From the NCBI RefSeq assembly GCF_002796605.1, contig NZ_CP024923.1:4781501-4845500 (forward strand): a DNA stretch of 64,000 nucleotides. The letters run 5' to 3'. Positions 42,258 through 50,785 of the stretch are shown here, piece by piece. The position numbers and the translations under genes were made by a program. The notes beneath the pieces were generated by a model. The model saw nothing but the letters and a program-made list of their open reading frames with translations, did not search any database and was not told where the DNA came from. Position 1 is the first letter of the stretch; each line of letters starts with the position of its first letter. The stretch comes from Sphingomonas psychrotolerans. Lineage in GTDB: Bacteria; Pseudomonadota; Alphaproteobacteria; Sphingomonadales; Sphingomonadaceae.

Positions 42258-43115
42258 TCAAGGCAGTGTGATTGGGACGGTGATGCCACCCGTCAATCCG
42301 GTCGCGCGGGGAGAGCCGACGCGGGTCAGTTTGATGGTTTCCTGCTCACGCTCAGCGGGGGTGTGCGGTCGGAATTGATTGGTCCAGGTGGAGAATCGCA
42401 CGGTATAGCTATTCTCATCGAAAATATTGGTAAGCAGGTTGTAGTCGAAAGACATTTGGGAATTGAATATCGCATTCGAGCCATGCGTGGCTGCCGCAAG
42501 GCTGGGGAATACTTCGAATCCGACGAACGGATACAACCCCTCGGCGCTCAGCGGGTAGTAGATCTTGAAATGTACTTGGCCGTTGGCATCGGTGACCTGC
42601 ATGCCGCGATTGTAGCTCTCGTTGGCATCCACCCGCGTCGGGTAATAGGAATAGGCACCCTTCTGGTTCACATGCCAGATGTAGATGGCGTAGCCCACGA
42701 GCGGTGCGCAATTCGCGTTGTAGTTTACCAGCGTGATCGTGAAGTCGATCGGAACGGGCGCTTCCGTCACCGGAGTTGCGGTCGAACCGTTGAGGAAGCT
42801 CGCCCGGATATCGCTTCGCACAATTCCGGGCTGTGTCAGGATGTTGGGATTGAGGCCGGCCTCGTTGGTCGTGCCGTCCGCAGGCCAGTTGTTCGGGCCG
42901 GTGCGCGGAAACGCCGCGGCAGCACAGGTCGGGGTCGGTGTGGGTGTCGGCGTGGGGGTTGGCGTCGGTGTCGGGGTCGGTGTCGGGGTTGGCGTCGGTG
43001 TCGGGATGGGAGTCGGCGTGGTGCCGTTGTCGCAGCCTGCCAGCGCGAGCATGCCGAACGCCAGTGCGCAGGCGCCGCGTGCGTAGGGGTTGCGAGGCTT
43101 CGGCTTCACGGACAT
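42258..43115 (-). CDS. Lipoprotein paralogue of the intradiol-fold protein, metal histidines lost
   Basis: About 285 residues from an ATG at 43115 with AGAGGGA 9 bases upstream. A lipoprotein signal ends in FGMLALAGC, followed by an uninterrupted Thr-Pro repeat of about 25 residues. The domain aligns with the protein at 37803-38696: NWPADGTTN, IVRSDIRASF, GYAIYIWHVNQKGAYSYY and QVTDANGQVHFKIYY. Where the paralogue has PHIHFEVF, this one has PFVGFEVF, so both iron-binding histidines are gone. It is therefore probably not a dioxygenase but a binding or structural protein on the outer surface. Confidence 0.8.
   Translation of the reverse strand: MSVKPKPRNPYARGACALAFGMLALAGCDNGTTPTPIPTPTPTPTPTPTPTPTPTPTPTPTPTCAAAAFPRTGPNNWPADGTTNEAGLNPNILTQPGIVRSDIRASFLNGSTATPVTEAPVPIDFTITLVNYNANCAPLVGYAIYIWHVNQKGAYSYYPTRVDANESYNRGMQVTDANGQVHFKIYYPLSAEGLYPFVGFEVFPSLAAATHGSNAIFNSQMSFDYNLLTNIFDENSYTVRFSTWTNQFRPHTPAEREQETIKLTRVGSPRATGLTGGITVPITLP
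42927..43023. repeat. Thr-Pro coding microsatellite
   Basis: Tandem 6-base units of the type ggtcgg/ggtgtcgg (plus strand) encode the long Thr-Pro spacer of the lipoprotein at 42258-43115. Codon choice varies between units, so it is degenerate at DNA level. Such tracts change length easily. A shorter Thr/Pro/Ser linker is found in the paralogue. Confidence 0.8.
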
Positions 43116-43372
43116 CGCAATATTTCCCTCTAATCGTCTCGCCGCGATCACGCTGGCAATAACGCCTGTATCCTTTTTTGCTCACTTTTCTATGAGCTTC
43201 TCGCTTCTTTCGCGCAAGCCGGGGCATGCAAAAGAGCGCCGCCGTCGGGATACGGCGAGGCTTTCTTCCCTTGAAAAATAGGAATCGCCCTGATAGGTGG
43301 CCCCGATAACGCCGCAGCCTGCGCTCCGGCGAACCATAATCTATTGTATCGAGATCGGAGCTGTACGGCCTT

Positions 43373-43579
43373 ATGCAAATCATCGTTCGCGACAATAACG
43401 TCGACCAGGCGCTGCGGGCGCTCAAGAAGAAGCTGCAGCGTGAGGGCGTCTATCGCGAGATGAAGCTTCGCCGTCACTATGAGAAGCCCAGCGAGAAGCG
43501 CGCCCGCGAGCGTGCCGCTGCGGTTCGCCGTGCGCGCAAGCTCGAGCGCAAGCGCGTGGAGCGTGACAGCGCACGGTAA
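43373..43579 (+). CDS. rpsU: Small ribosomal subunit protein bS21
   Basis: 68 residues, the usual length for this family. It begins [20 protein letters not shown], contains [18 protein letters not shown] and ends in a basic tail. bS21 binds the 30S platform and assists initiation. It is a single gene with a likely terminator right after it. The 257 bases upstream hold no other gene. Confidence 0.98.
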   Translation: MQIIVRDNNVDQALRALKKKLQREGVYREMKLRRHYEKPSEKRARERAAAVRRARKLERKRVERDSAR

Positions 43580-43582
43580 GAA

Positions 43583-43609
43583 TCCTGCGCTTCAGCGCGG
43601 CTTTCTTTC
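43583..43609 (+). terminator. Likely rho-independent terminator of rpsU
   Basis: A short stem, cctgcgc/gcgcgg with a ttca loop and one G-T pair, is followed by the pyrimidine run ctttcttt. It starts 4 bases after the rpsU stop. Confidence 0.6.
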
Positions 43610-43667
43610 ACTATATGCGTGAAGATCGCGAAGTTAAGCGGCGGAACGCCGATCTGGGGATGACTCG

Positions 43668-44303
43668 ATGTCCGTGACCGCCGTTCCGCTTCAGCCCGTC
43701 AAGCGGGCTTATAAGGTCTGGCTGTGGATCGGTGGGCTGCTGGCGATTTCGCTGGCGGCCGGACTCGCTTGGCTGGGCACGCGCGAGCAAGTCGCCGCGA
43801 AGGGCACCGACGCGCAGTATCTGGCCTGGAACAAGAGCCGTTCGGGCGTGAAGACGACCGCGTCAGGCCTTCAGTATCAGGTGCTGGAGGCCGGTGAGGG
43901 CGCCAAGGCGGGCGAGGGCGACTATGTCGTCGCCAACTACGAAGGCCGCTTCCGCGACGGCAGCGTGTTCGACAAGAGTGAGCGCGCGGTGCCCTTCCCG
44001 GTCCAGCAGGGTAGCGCGATACCGGGCTTCCTCGAAGGCCTCAAGCTGATGCAGAAGGGCGGCAAGTACCGCCTGTGGATCCCGGCCAATCTCGCTTACG
44101 GTGCGCCAGGCGTGCAGAGCCCGGATCCCGAGCGCGTTCCGCCCGATGCGATGCTGGTCTTCACTGTCAGCCCCGAGCGCATCCTTCCTGCCGCTGTCGT
44201 CCAGCAGATGATGATGCAGCAGATGATGCAACAGCAACAACAGGGCGGTGCTCCGGGCGGTCCCGCCGGCCCGGCCCCGGGTGGCCCGCAGCAGCAGCAG
44301 TAA
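43668..44303 (+). CDS. Membrane-anchored FKBP-type peptidyl-prolyl isomerase
   Basis: 211 residues. TM anchor at about 20-42 (VWLWIGGLLAISLAAGLAWL), then an FKBP domain of about 100 residues: TASGLQYQVLEAGEGAKAGEGD, VVANYEGRFRDGSVFDKS, IPGFLEGLKLMQKGGKYRLWI and LAYGAPGV. The C-terminal tail is rich in Met, Gln, Gly and Pro (QQMMMQQMMQQQQQ), a low-complexity extension. It acts in periplasmic protein folding. It follows rpsU on the same strand but behind a terminator. Confidence 0.94.
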   Translation: MSVTAVPLQPVKRAYKVWLWIGGLLAISLAAGLAWLGTREQVAAKGTDAQYLAWNKSRSGVKTTASGLQYQVLEAGEGAKAGEGDYVVANYEGRFRDGSVFDKSERAVPFPVQQGSAIPGFLEGLKLMQKGGKYRLWIPANLAYGAPGVQSPDPERVPPDAMLVFTVSPERILPAAVVQQMMMQQMMQQQQQGGAPGGPAGPAPGGPQQQQ

Positions 44304-44315
44304 CGCTACGCCGCG

Positions 44316-45095
44316 TTACGCGGCCGCGGGGGCCTCCGTCTGGAGGATCCAGCGTTCGGTGCCCTCGAAGCCCATCGCCGAGAGCTTCCCGCTCAAATAC
44401 GCACCCGTGTCGAGGCCGACGCGGTGCGCGAGCGATTCGACGTCTTCGGTGATAGTGTGACCGTGGACGATGATCTTCTCGAAGTCGCCGCTGTGGCCGA
44501 GGAACTCGTCACGAATCCAGCGTAGGTCGCTCGCCTTTTGGCTGTCCAGCGGTCTGTCTGGCCGGACGCCGGCGTGAACAAACGCGTAATCGCCGAAGAC
44601 GAGCAGGTCCTCGCAGCGGTTGAGAAACTCGATATGCGCAGGGGGTACGTTGGCACGCCAGAGCTCCAGCAGTTCCGGGAACCCGGCGTTACGATAATCG
44701 GCGTCGGCGATGCCATAGCTGAGGATCGTCTCTTTGCCGCCAATCCGCGTGAAGAATGCCAACGCCTTCAGATCCCCGCCGATCGCCTTGAGGAACACTT
44801 CCTCGTGATTGCCCAGCAGGAAATGGGTGCGTGCGCGCGTGCGCTCGAGCTCGATGGCGCGCTGCACGACGTCTGCCGATTGCGGGCCGCGATCGATCAG
44901 GTCTCCCAGCAGGATGAGGTGGCTTTCGGCCGCACCGCGCGCCCGGTCGTCCTGCGCGATGCGGTCGAGCATCAGATTCAGCAGGTCGAGCCGGCCGTGG
45001 ATGTCGCCGATGGCATAGATACGCTGGCCGGCTGGCACCGTCGCGGAAGATGCCGAATCGGATTTCGTACGAGCACGGAACAATTTCGAGAACAT
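44316..45095 (-). CDS. PP2A-like serine/threonine protein phosphatase
   Basis: 259 residues with an ATG start. All metallophosphatase motifs are present: YAIGDIHGRLDLL, LLGDLIDRGPQSADV, FLLGNHEEVF, FVHAGVRPDRPL and IVHGHTITEDV. It resembles bacterial and phage lambda-type phosphatases that use two metals (Mn/Fe). It lies at the left end of the exopolysaccharide locus, separated by about 150 bases, so it could act on phosphorylated regulators of that locus, but this is not shown. Confidence 0.93.
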   Translation of the reverse strand: MFSKLFRARTKSDSASSATVPAGQRIYAIGDIHGRLDLLNLMLDRIAQDDRARGAAESHLILLGDLIDRGPQSADVVQRAIELERTRARTHFLLGNHEEVFLKAIGGDLKALAFFTRIGGKETILSYGIADADYRNAGFPELLELWRANVPPAHIEFLNRCEDLLVFGDYAFVHAGVRPDRPLDSQKASDLRWIRDEFLGHSGDFEKIIVHGHTITEDVESLAHRVGLDTGAYLSGKLSAMGFEGTERWILQTEAPAAA

Positions 45096-45241
45096 GGATG
45101 ATCAGGCTTTCATTCATCGCCAAGATCGAATGCTTTACGGGAACGGCTCGCGACATCGTCGCATTTTGCCGCCGCGCTGCGATGGCGTCTCGTTATCCAA
45201 CGAAGCTGGCGCGCACAAGATGCAGGCAGACCGGCGCTGCG

Positions 45242-46201
45242 CTATCCCTGCCGATCGGGTGCGATCCTCCCGGTCTGGAACGGCGCCTGACGGGCAATCC
45301 ACCGCTGAAAGCGGCGTGCGAAGATGCCCAGAGCCGTGATTGGACCCGGCTGCTTCGCCTGTACCGGAAGCGCGAACCCGGCATCGGTGAGTTTGCCTGC
45401 CGCCCAGGATAGATCGCGCAGATAGGGCTGGTAGAGGCCGCGCGCGTAGGATGCCGGGATCGTGTAGCCGCGCGACAGCAGGACGCGTCCGCCCGCGAGC
45501 AGCCTCAGTCCGTGGAAATGATAGACTCGAGACCGCGCAAACGGAAACCGGGTTGCGCCCCAAGGTCCGAGGATCAGCTCTGGATCCCGTAACACGTGAA
45601 CCTCGTTCGGGAAGCGCTCCTCCCAGTCGTCGAGATACTTCTGATCACCGAACTTGCCGTCCTCGAAGCGCGCGTAGCACCATTCGAGGCAGCGCGCGGA
45701 CCACCAGTCGATCACCGCCTCGGCGCCTGAGCGCGCGAAGGTCATGAACTGGACGCAGAAGCGGCCGGTGCGGTCCGACTGGTCGTGATCCGGGGCATAG
45801 TTGTGATCAGTGATCAGGACTGTTTTGCCGCTCTGCTCGAGCTCGGCGAAGAGTGGGCGGGGAGAGCCGCGGAACCATAGATCGGCGTCGAGATAGGTCA
45901 CGCGCTGCACCGACGGATCCGCATCGAACACGATGCGCGGCGAAAACGGCGTCAGCGTCCAGCAAAACTCGCCCGTATGGCGCTCGGCCCGCGCAGCCGC
46001 GAGCGCGGGCGTCTCAACGCGCGTACTGCGGATAACCTTCATGCGGTCGCCCAGCGCGAGCGACTCGAGCATGTCCGCAGCGGCATCATCGACGGTCAGC
46101 ACCCACAAAACGAAGGGCTCGCAATGCCGCTCCATCGAGCGAAACAGCGCGAGCACCTGCGGGAGGAAGTTGCGATCGCAGATCGATACGAAATGCTCCA
46201 T
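45242..46201 (-). CDS. Glycosyltransferase, GT8-like
   Basis: 319 residues with an ATG start. Begins MEHFVSICDRNFLPQVLALF and has RVTYLDADLWFRG (the DxD metal/donor site), LITDHNYAPDHD, QFMTFARSGAEAVIDWW and FGDQKYLDDWEERFP, all found in GT8/GT-A type enzymes of polysaccharide loci. It lies 4 bases downstream of the DegT aminotransferase gene, so an amino sugar may be its donor or acceptor. Sugar and linkage are unknown. Confidence 0.82.
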   Translation of the reverse strand: MEHFVSICDRNFLPQVLALFRSMERHCEPFVLWVLTVDDAAADMLESLALGDRMKVIRSTRVETPALAAARAERHTGEFCWTLTPFSPRIVFDADPSVQRVTYLDADLWFRGSPRPLFAELEQSGKTVLITDHNYAPDHDQSDRTGRFCVQFMTFARSGAEAVIDWWSARCLEWCYARFEDGKFGDQKYLDDWEERFPNEVHVLRDPELILGPWGATRFPFARSRVYHFHGLRLLAGGRVLLSRGYTIPASYARGLYQPYLRDLSWAAGKLTDAGFALPVQAKQPGPITALGIFARRFQRWIARQAPFQTGRIAPDRQG

Positions 46202-46204
46202 CGC

Positions 46205-47305
46205 TCATTGCCCGAACATGTTGACCGCGGCCACGACGCGCGAAACCGCCTCTTCATCGAGGCCGGGATGAATGGGCAACGAGAGACAGGTTGCGGCGTG
46301 CTGACGCGCATGCGGAACAGCATCGCTATCCTGCGCGGCGCAAGGCGGCTGATCCGGTACGATTATCGGGTAGTGGATATGAGTCTGGATGCCAGCCTGC
46401 TCCAGATGCGCCTGAAGTGCATCGCGCGTTTCGCATGCGATCACGTAGAGGTGGTAGACATGAGCATCGCGCTCGGTGGGCGGGGCCAGCAAGCGAATCG
46501 CGGGGTTCGAAATTTCGGCGGAATACCGGGCCGCGATCTCGCGCCTGCGGTCGGTCTGGGTGTGCAGCCAGCCGAGCCGGACATCGAGGATCGCCGCCTG
46601 AACCTCGTCCAGTCGACTGTTCTGACCGAGGTCTGGATGATGGTAGCGAAGGCTTTGCCCATAGTTGCGGAAACGCGCGGCTTTGTCCGCAAGCTCGAGA
46701 TCGTCCGTGACCAGCGCGCCGGCGTCGCCAAGAGCTCCGAGGTTCTTGGTAGGATAGAAACTATACGCACCCGCCTTGCCGAAGCTTCCGGCGATGCGGC
46801 CTCCCACCGAAGCGAGGTGCGCCTGTGCGCAGTCTTCGATTAGCTCCAGTCCGTGCTGGTCGCAGAGCTCCACCCACGCCTCGGGTTCGCGTAACTGCCC
46901 GTATAGATAGACCGGGATGATCGCGCGTGTTTTGGGGCCGATCAACGCGCGTGCGGAGGCGACCGAGAGCAGGGCAGTGTCGGGATCGATGTCGGCGAAG
47001 CGCGGTGTCGCGCCTACCCGAAGGACCGCGAGCGCGGTGGCGAACGCCGTCATCGGCGTCGTGATGACTTCGTCGCCCGGACCGATGCCGCATACGCGCA
47101 GGGCGATTTCGATCGCATCAAGGCCGTTCGCAACGCCGACACAGCGCGCGACACCGCATTCCTGCGCCCATTTCTCCTCGAACCTTTCGAGGCGCTTTCC
47201 CAAGATGTACCAGCCCGATTCCAGCACCTCGTCGAACGCCGCGCGCATGGCCCGCTTGAGCCTCTCGGGCTCTGCTCGAAAGTCATTCATTAAGATCTGG
47301 GACAT
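46205..47305 (-). CDS. DegT/DnrJ/EryC1/StrS sugar aminotransferase
   Basis: 366 residues from an ATG at 47305 preceded by AGAAGA. Family motifs: VGVANGLDAIEIALR, EVITTPMTAFATALAVL, IIPVYLYGQ, LELIEDCAQAHLA, and the PLP lysine in SFYPTKNLGALGDAGA. It uses PLP and glutamate to aminate a keto-sugar nucleotide. The next upstream gene is an SDR epimerase/dehydratase, which could make that keto-sugar. The product would enter the exopolysaccharide. Confidence 0.93.
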   Translation of the reverse strand: MSQILMNDFRAEPERLKRAMRAAFDEVLESGWYILGKRLERFEEKWAQECGVARCVGVANGLDAIEIALRVCGIGPGDEVITTPMTAFATALAVLRVGATPRFADIDPDTALLSVASARALIGPKTRAIIPVYLYGQLREPEAWVELCDQHGLELIEDCAQAHLASVGGRIAGSFGKAGAYSFYPTKNLGALGDAGALVTDDLELADKAARFRNYGQSLRYHHPDLGQNSRLDEVQAAILDVRLGWLHTQTDRRREIAARYSAEISNPAIRLLAPPTERDAHVYHLYVIACETRDALQAHLEQAGIQTHIHYPIIVPDQPPCAAQDSDAVPHARQHAATCLSLPIHPGLDEEAVSRVVAAVNMFGQ

Positions 47306-47321
47306 CGTCTTCTTCTGGCGT

Positions 47322-48302
47322 TCAGAGATAAGCAGGAAGGTGCTGACGGTAAAAAGCCAGCGTGGACTGCAGGCCTTTATCAAGCGAGGTGCGTGGAAGC
47401 CAGTCAGAGGCGCCACGGAAGGCGCTATCGTCGGCCCAATAGTCGCCGATGTCGATCGCCTTGCGGTCCGCGGGAAATGGTATGTGCGCGACTTCGCCGC
47501 CGCCATTGGCTGCCATCATGCGACGTGCGAGCTCGGTCAGCGACACCGGCCCGTCGCCACCCAGATTGTAGGTGGCTCCGACATGGGCGTCCCCGGCGGC
47601 GGCGAGAAAGGCTTCGGCGCAATCGTCGACATAGGTGAAATCGCGGCGCTGCTGGCCATCGCCGAAAATCGAGATCGGCCGGCCTTCAATCAGCAGCTTG
47701 AACCACAGACCGACAAAGGTCTGCCGGGCATCGCGCACACGCATACCGGGGCCGTAGATGTTGGTCAGGCGCAATGTGGTGGAGCGCAGGCCATAAACTT
47801 CGTTGTAAAGGCGATGATAGTCTTCGGCCGCCACCTTGTGGATACCATTGATATCCGGGGGTCGGAGCCGGTGCTGTTCGTCGACCGGGAGATATTGCGG
47901 CGTCCCATAGATTTGGCGCGTGCTGGCGAAAACGACCCTAATCTCGGGAGCGAGCCTCCGGCAGAGTTCCAGCAGGCCGAGCGTTCCCGCGCAGTTGATC
48001 GCCAGGTCGCGCTGCGGGTTATGCATCGAATCCATATGGCTGATCTGGGCGGCGAGTTCGAAAATATGAGTCTTGCCGCGCACCAGACGCGCCATCAGGT
48101 CGGTGTCGCCGATGTCGCCGATATGAACCTCGACTTGGTTCTCGATTGAGGCGATGTTGTTGCGATTACCGCCGAACAGCGGCTCGAGGCTGTCCACGAT
48201 CGTGACCCGCGCTCCCGCATGCACCAGATGCCGCGCGATCGCTGAGCCGAGCAACCCCAAGCCGCCGGTGACGAGCACCGGCTTGCCTTGAAAGTCAGTC
48301 AT
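47322..48302 (-). CDS. NAD-dependent sugar epimerase/dehydratase (SDR)
   Basis: 326 residues. The ATG at 48302 overlaps the methyltransferase stop by 4 bases. GGLGLLGSAIARHL binds NAD; HIFELAAQISH, FASTRQIYG and RLTNIYGPGMR are extended-SDR motifs. At the usual YxxxK position it reads NGIHK, so the catalytic tyrosine is replaced by asparagine while lysine is kept. This variant occurs in a subgroup of sugar SDRs. It probably modifies a UDP- or dTDP-sugar ahead of the DegT aminotransferase. Confidence 0.88.
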   Translation of the reverse strand: MTDFQGKPVLVTGGLGLLGSAIARHLVHAGARVTIVDSLEPLFGGNRNNIASIENQVEVHIGDIGDTDLMARLVRGKTHIFELAAQISHMDSMHNPQRDLAINCAGTLGLLELCRRLAPEIRVVFASTRQIYGTPQYLPVDEQHRLRPPDINGIHKVAAEDYHRLYNEVYGLRSTTLRLTNIYGPGMRVRDARQTFVGLWFKLLIEGRPISIFGDGQQRRDFTYVDDCAEAFLAAAGDAHVGATYNLGGDGPVSLTELARRMMAANGGGEVAHIPFPADRKAIDIGDYWADDSAFRGASDWLPRTSLDKGLQSTLAFYRQHLPAYL

Positions 48303-49021
48303 GCGCGGTTCGCCAACACGACATTGTCGAGGTAAAGATCGAGGTTGTTCGGGAGAATGGCACCCAAGAGCCACCCGACCAACGAGGAGGGTGCGATCAG
48401 TGCTCCCATTGCCAGGGCTCTCGCCACAGTGCCGTGCTTCCATGCGATCTTGTAGAAATAGGCGCCCGCCAGCTGACCGAGTAGCCCTAGATTGGGAAGA
48501 GTCTTGCGGTGGGTCGCGACATCCAACCCTTGCCTGCTCAGCAGATCGCGCAGGCCGAACGAGGAATAGCGCGCGAAATCATAGGGCTGTTCATGCTCGT
48601 CCCACACGAAAGGTACCGTGAGCAGCAACTTTCCGCCGGGCTTGAGCACGCGTGCGATCTCCCGGACGAATTCTTCTGGATTGAACACATGTTCCAGCAC
48701 CTGATTGCAGAGCACGGTTTCGAAGCTGGCGTCGTCGAACGGGAAGCGATGGCCATCATAAAAGGCGTCGGCAAAGCCCCGTGTGCGCGTCATCGGGGAG
48801 TCGATTTCCAGGCCGATATAGTCTGGTGTCGAGAACAGGCTGCGATACGGCTTGCTGCCGCAGCCGACGTCGAGCAGGCGACCCGAGCATTGCGCAGCCA
48901 GTGTCGCAATCTCGCGGCGCAGCGCGCGCCTGGCGAGGAAGAAGGGATTCACCAGCGCGCCCAGCGGACCGGGGTCGAACTGCTGGCTTCGAATCCATGT
49001 CCGGGCGTTCTGAGCGATCAT
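48299..49021 (-). CDS. SAM-dependent methyltransferase (Methyltransf_11)
   Basis: 240 residues with an ATG start. LLDVGCGSKPYRSLF is the SAM motif I; YIGLEIDSP, FPFDDASFETVLCNQVLEHV and IARVLKPGGKLLLTVPF complete a class I methyltransferase. The C-terminal region has two hydrophobic stretches (GTVARALAMGALIAPSSLVGWLL), so it may touch the membrane. It is first in the leftward operon with the SDR, DegT and GT8 genes, and probably methylates a sugar of the exopolysaccharide or its lipid-linked intermediate. Confidence 0.87.
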   Translation of the reverse strand: MIAQNARTWIRSQQFDPGPLGALVNPFFLARRALRREIATLAAQCSGRLLDVGCGSKPYRSLFSTPDYIGLEIDSPMTRTRGFADAFYDGHRFPFDDASFETVLCNQVLEHVFNPEEFVREIARVLKPGGKLLLTVPFVWDEHEQPYDFARYSSFGLRDLLSRQGLDVATHRKTLPNLGLLGQLAGAYFYKIAWKHGTVARALAMGALIAPSSLVGWLLGAILPNNLDLYLDNVVLANRA

Positions 49022-49334
49022 TCAAATACCGTGCGACAGATTGAGCGGTCATGTCGGTGGTTGCCGACATCCGGCCCACGTGCCGCGCTTTGTCAGTTCC
49101 GTCCAGTGCCGTTGCGATTCGCGCCGATGGAATATCTGTCGTCGTGCGCAAAGGCTCGACGCGCCTCGACCCCGGGAACCTCAGGCCCTGCCGGAAAATC
49201 GATCGCCATCGAAAGTGTTCTTGCTTCCTGTGAAGACGGGGGCGCCGCAGCGTAGCAAAACGTGATTGAGTGATTGCCGCACAGTAAGATCGGTGCGACT
49301 GCATTCGCGGTGTAACAGGGAGCCGAGGGTGTTG
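49022..49334. other. Divergent promoter region of the exopolysaccharide locus
   Basis: This 313-base gap separates the leftward methyltransferase operon from the rightward sugar-transferase gene and should carry both promoters. I saw no reliable -35/-10 pair, palindrome or gene in it. Confidence 0.45.
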
Positions 49335-50621
49335 ATGGTTGCAGGGCGTTCGGTTCGAGCGGGCGGCTCTCTGCTGGTCTCGCTGCGCGTGCAAGCGTTG
49401 GTGAGTCTTGTGCTGGCCGTGGTGTTGCCGGCGGTCGTGCGGTACCAGGATCTGGTGCAGGACGGGCTGGGCAACGCCGCCTCGCGCAACAGCATCATCG
49501 CCGCAGTGGTGGGCGTTGTATTCGGCCTCTTTCTGCTTCGTAGAGTGACCGAATTTCCAGGGACGCGTGCCTACGACCTGATTTTGCCGTCTTATGCGAC
49601 ATCCTACGGCTTGGTATTGGCGTTCCTGTTCGCCTCACGGTTCGAATATGCTCGCATCTATATGGCGAGCAGTTTCGGAATGGCCATCGTGACCTCGTTC
49701 ATCATCGGCTATTGGCTCGACCGCTACGGCGTCCGGCGCTTTTATGTCGTTCCCGCGGGCAACGTCGAGACGCTCCTCGCCAATGAGGGCGTTGACTGGG
49801 TGATAATGCGCACCCCCGAGGTGCCGGCCGAGCGATTTGCACCAATTGTCGCCGACCTGCACCACGACCATGACGGCGAATGGGAAAGGACCTTGGCCGA
49901 AGCTGCGGTGCGTGGGCATCCGGTCTATCATACCAAGTTGCTCGGCGAATCGCTTACGGGCAAGTCGTCCATCGATCATTTGTCGGAAAACAGCTTCGGG
50001 TCGCTCGTGCCGAACCTCGCATATCGCAAGGTCAAGCGCGTGGCGGATGTCGTCGGCTGCATCGTCGCGATCCCGATATTGATACCCGTGCTGCTCGGGA
50101 TCGCGCTGATAATCCGTCTCGACTCCGCCGGGCCGGTGCTCTTCTTGCAGGAGCGGATGGGGTATCGCGGCCAACCATTCCGCATGTTCAAGTTTCGGAC
50201 AATGCGGCCGCGCCCTCCAATCGAGGATGAAGAGGATGCCCGGGCCGACGCGATGACGCGGACCGATGACGATCGCGTCACCCAGGTCGGTCGCTTCTTG
50301 CGCAGGAGCCGTCTCGACGAGCTGCCGCAAGTGTGGAACGTATTGCGGGGTGAGATGAGCTGGATTGGCCCACGGCCCGAGGCTGTTTCCCTTTCGCAAT
50401 GGTATGACGGGGAACTGCCATTCTATCTATATCGGCACATCGTGCGTCCTGGCATCACGGGCTGGGCCCAGGTGAATCTGGGCCACGTGACATCGCTGGA
50501 AGATGTCAACGACAAGCTCAAGTACGACTTCTACTATATCAAGAACCTATCGGCGGGTCTGGATATCCTCATCGTGCTGCGGACCGTTCAGACCATCTTG
50601 TCGGGGTTCGGCTCGAAGTAA
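49335..50621 (+). CDS. Polyprenyl-phosphate sugar-1-phosphate transferase (priming enzyme)
   Basis: About 428 residues from an ATG at 49335 with GAGG 6 bases upstream; GTG and TTG codons just before it are alternatives. Four or five N-terminal hydrophobic segments and a nucleotide-binding-like middle domain precede the C-terminal bacterial sugar transferase domain: KRVADVVGCIVAIP, FLQERMGYRGQPFRMFKFRTM, VGRFLRRSRLDELPQVWNVL, GEMSWIGPRPEA and RPGITGWAQVN. This puts the first sugar phosphate on undecaprenyl phosphate, starting each repeat unit. It is the only rightward gene in the exopolysaccharide locus. Confidence 0.94.
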   Translation: MVAGRSVRAGGSLLVSLRVQALVSLVLAVVLPAVVRYQDLVQDGLGNAASRNSIIAAVVGVVFGLFLLRRVTEFPGTRAYDLILPSYATSYGLVLAFLFASRFEYARIYMASSFGMAIVTSFIIGYWLDRYGVRRFYVVPAGNVETLLANEGVDWVIMRTPEVPAERFAPIVADLHHDHDGEWERTLAEAAVRGHPVYHTKLLGESLTGKSSIDHLSENSFGSLVPNLAYRKVKRVADVVGCIVAIPILIPVLLGIALIIRLDSAGPVLFLQERMGYRGQPFRMFKFRTMRPRPPIEDEEDARADAMTRTDDDRVTQVGRFLRRSRLDELPQVWNVLRGEMSWIGPRPEAVSLSQWYDGELPFYLYRHIVRPGITGWAQVNLGHVTSLEDVNDKLKYDFYYIKNLSAGLDILIVLRTVQTILSGFGSK

Positions 50622-50785
50622 CGGACGGGCGGACGGCGGGCCCGTTGCTGGCTTCGACCCGCTCCGGCGCGCCGCGCAGTTGCACGGGTGCCGAAACAGG
50701 ATTGCAGCGAAGTCGTCGTCTGGCGACGCTCGCGCTTTGCGCCGCGGGGCCCGGACGTCGTCAGATGTGGCACATTCGGCGCCTG

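Noticed and set aside
42927..43023. Possible CRISPR-like tandem array
   Set aside because: Units are six bases long and in frame with Thr-Pro codons; there are no spacers. It is a coding microsatellite.
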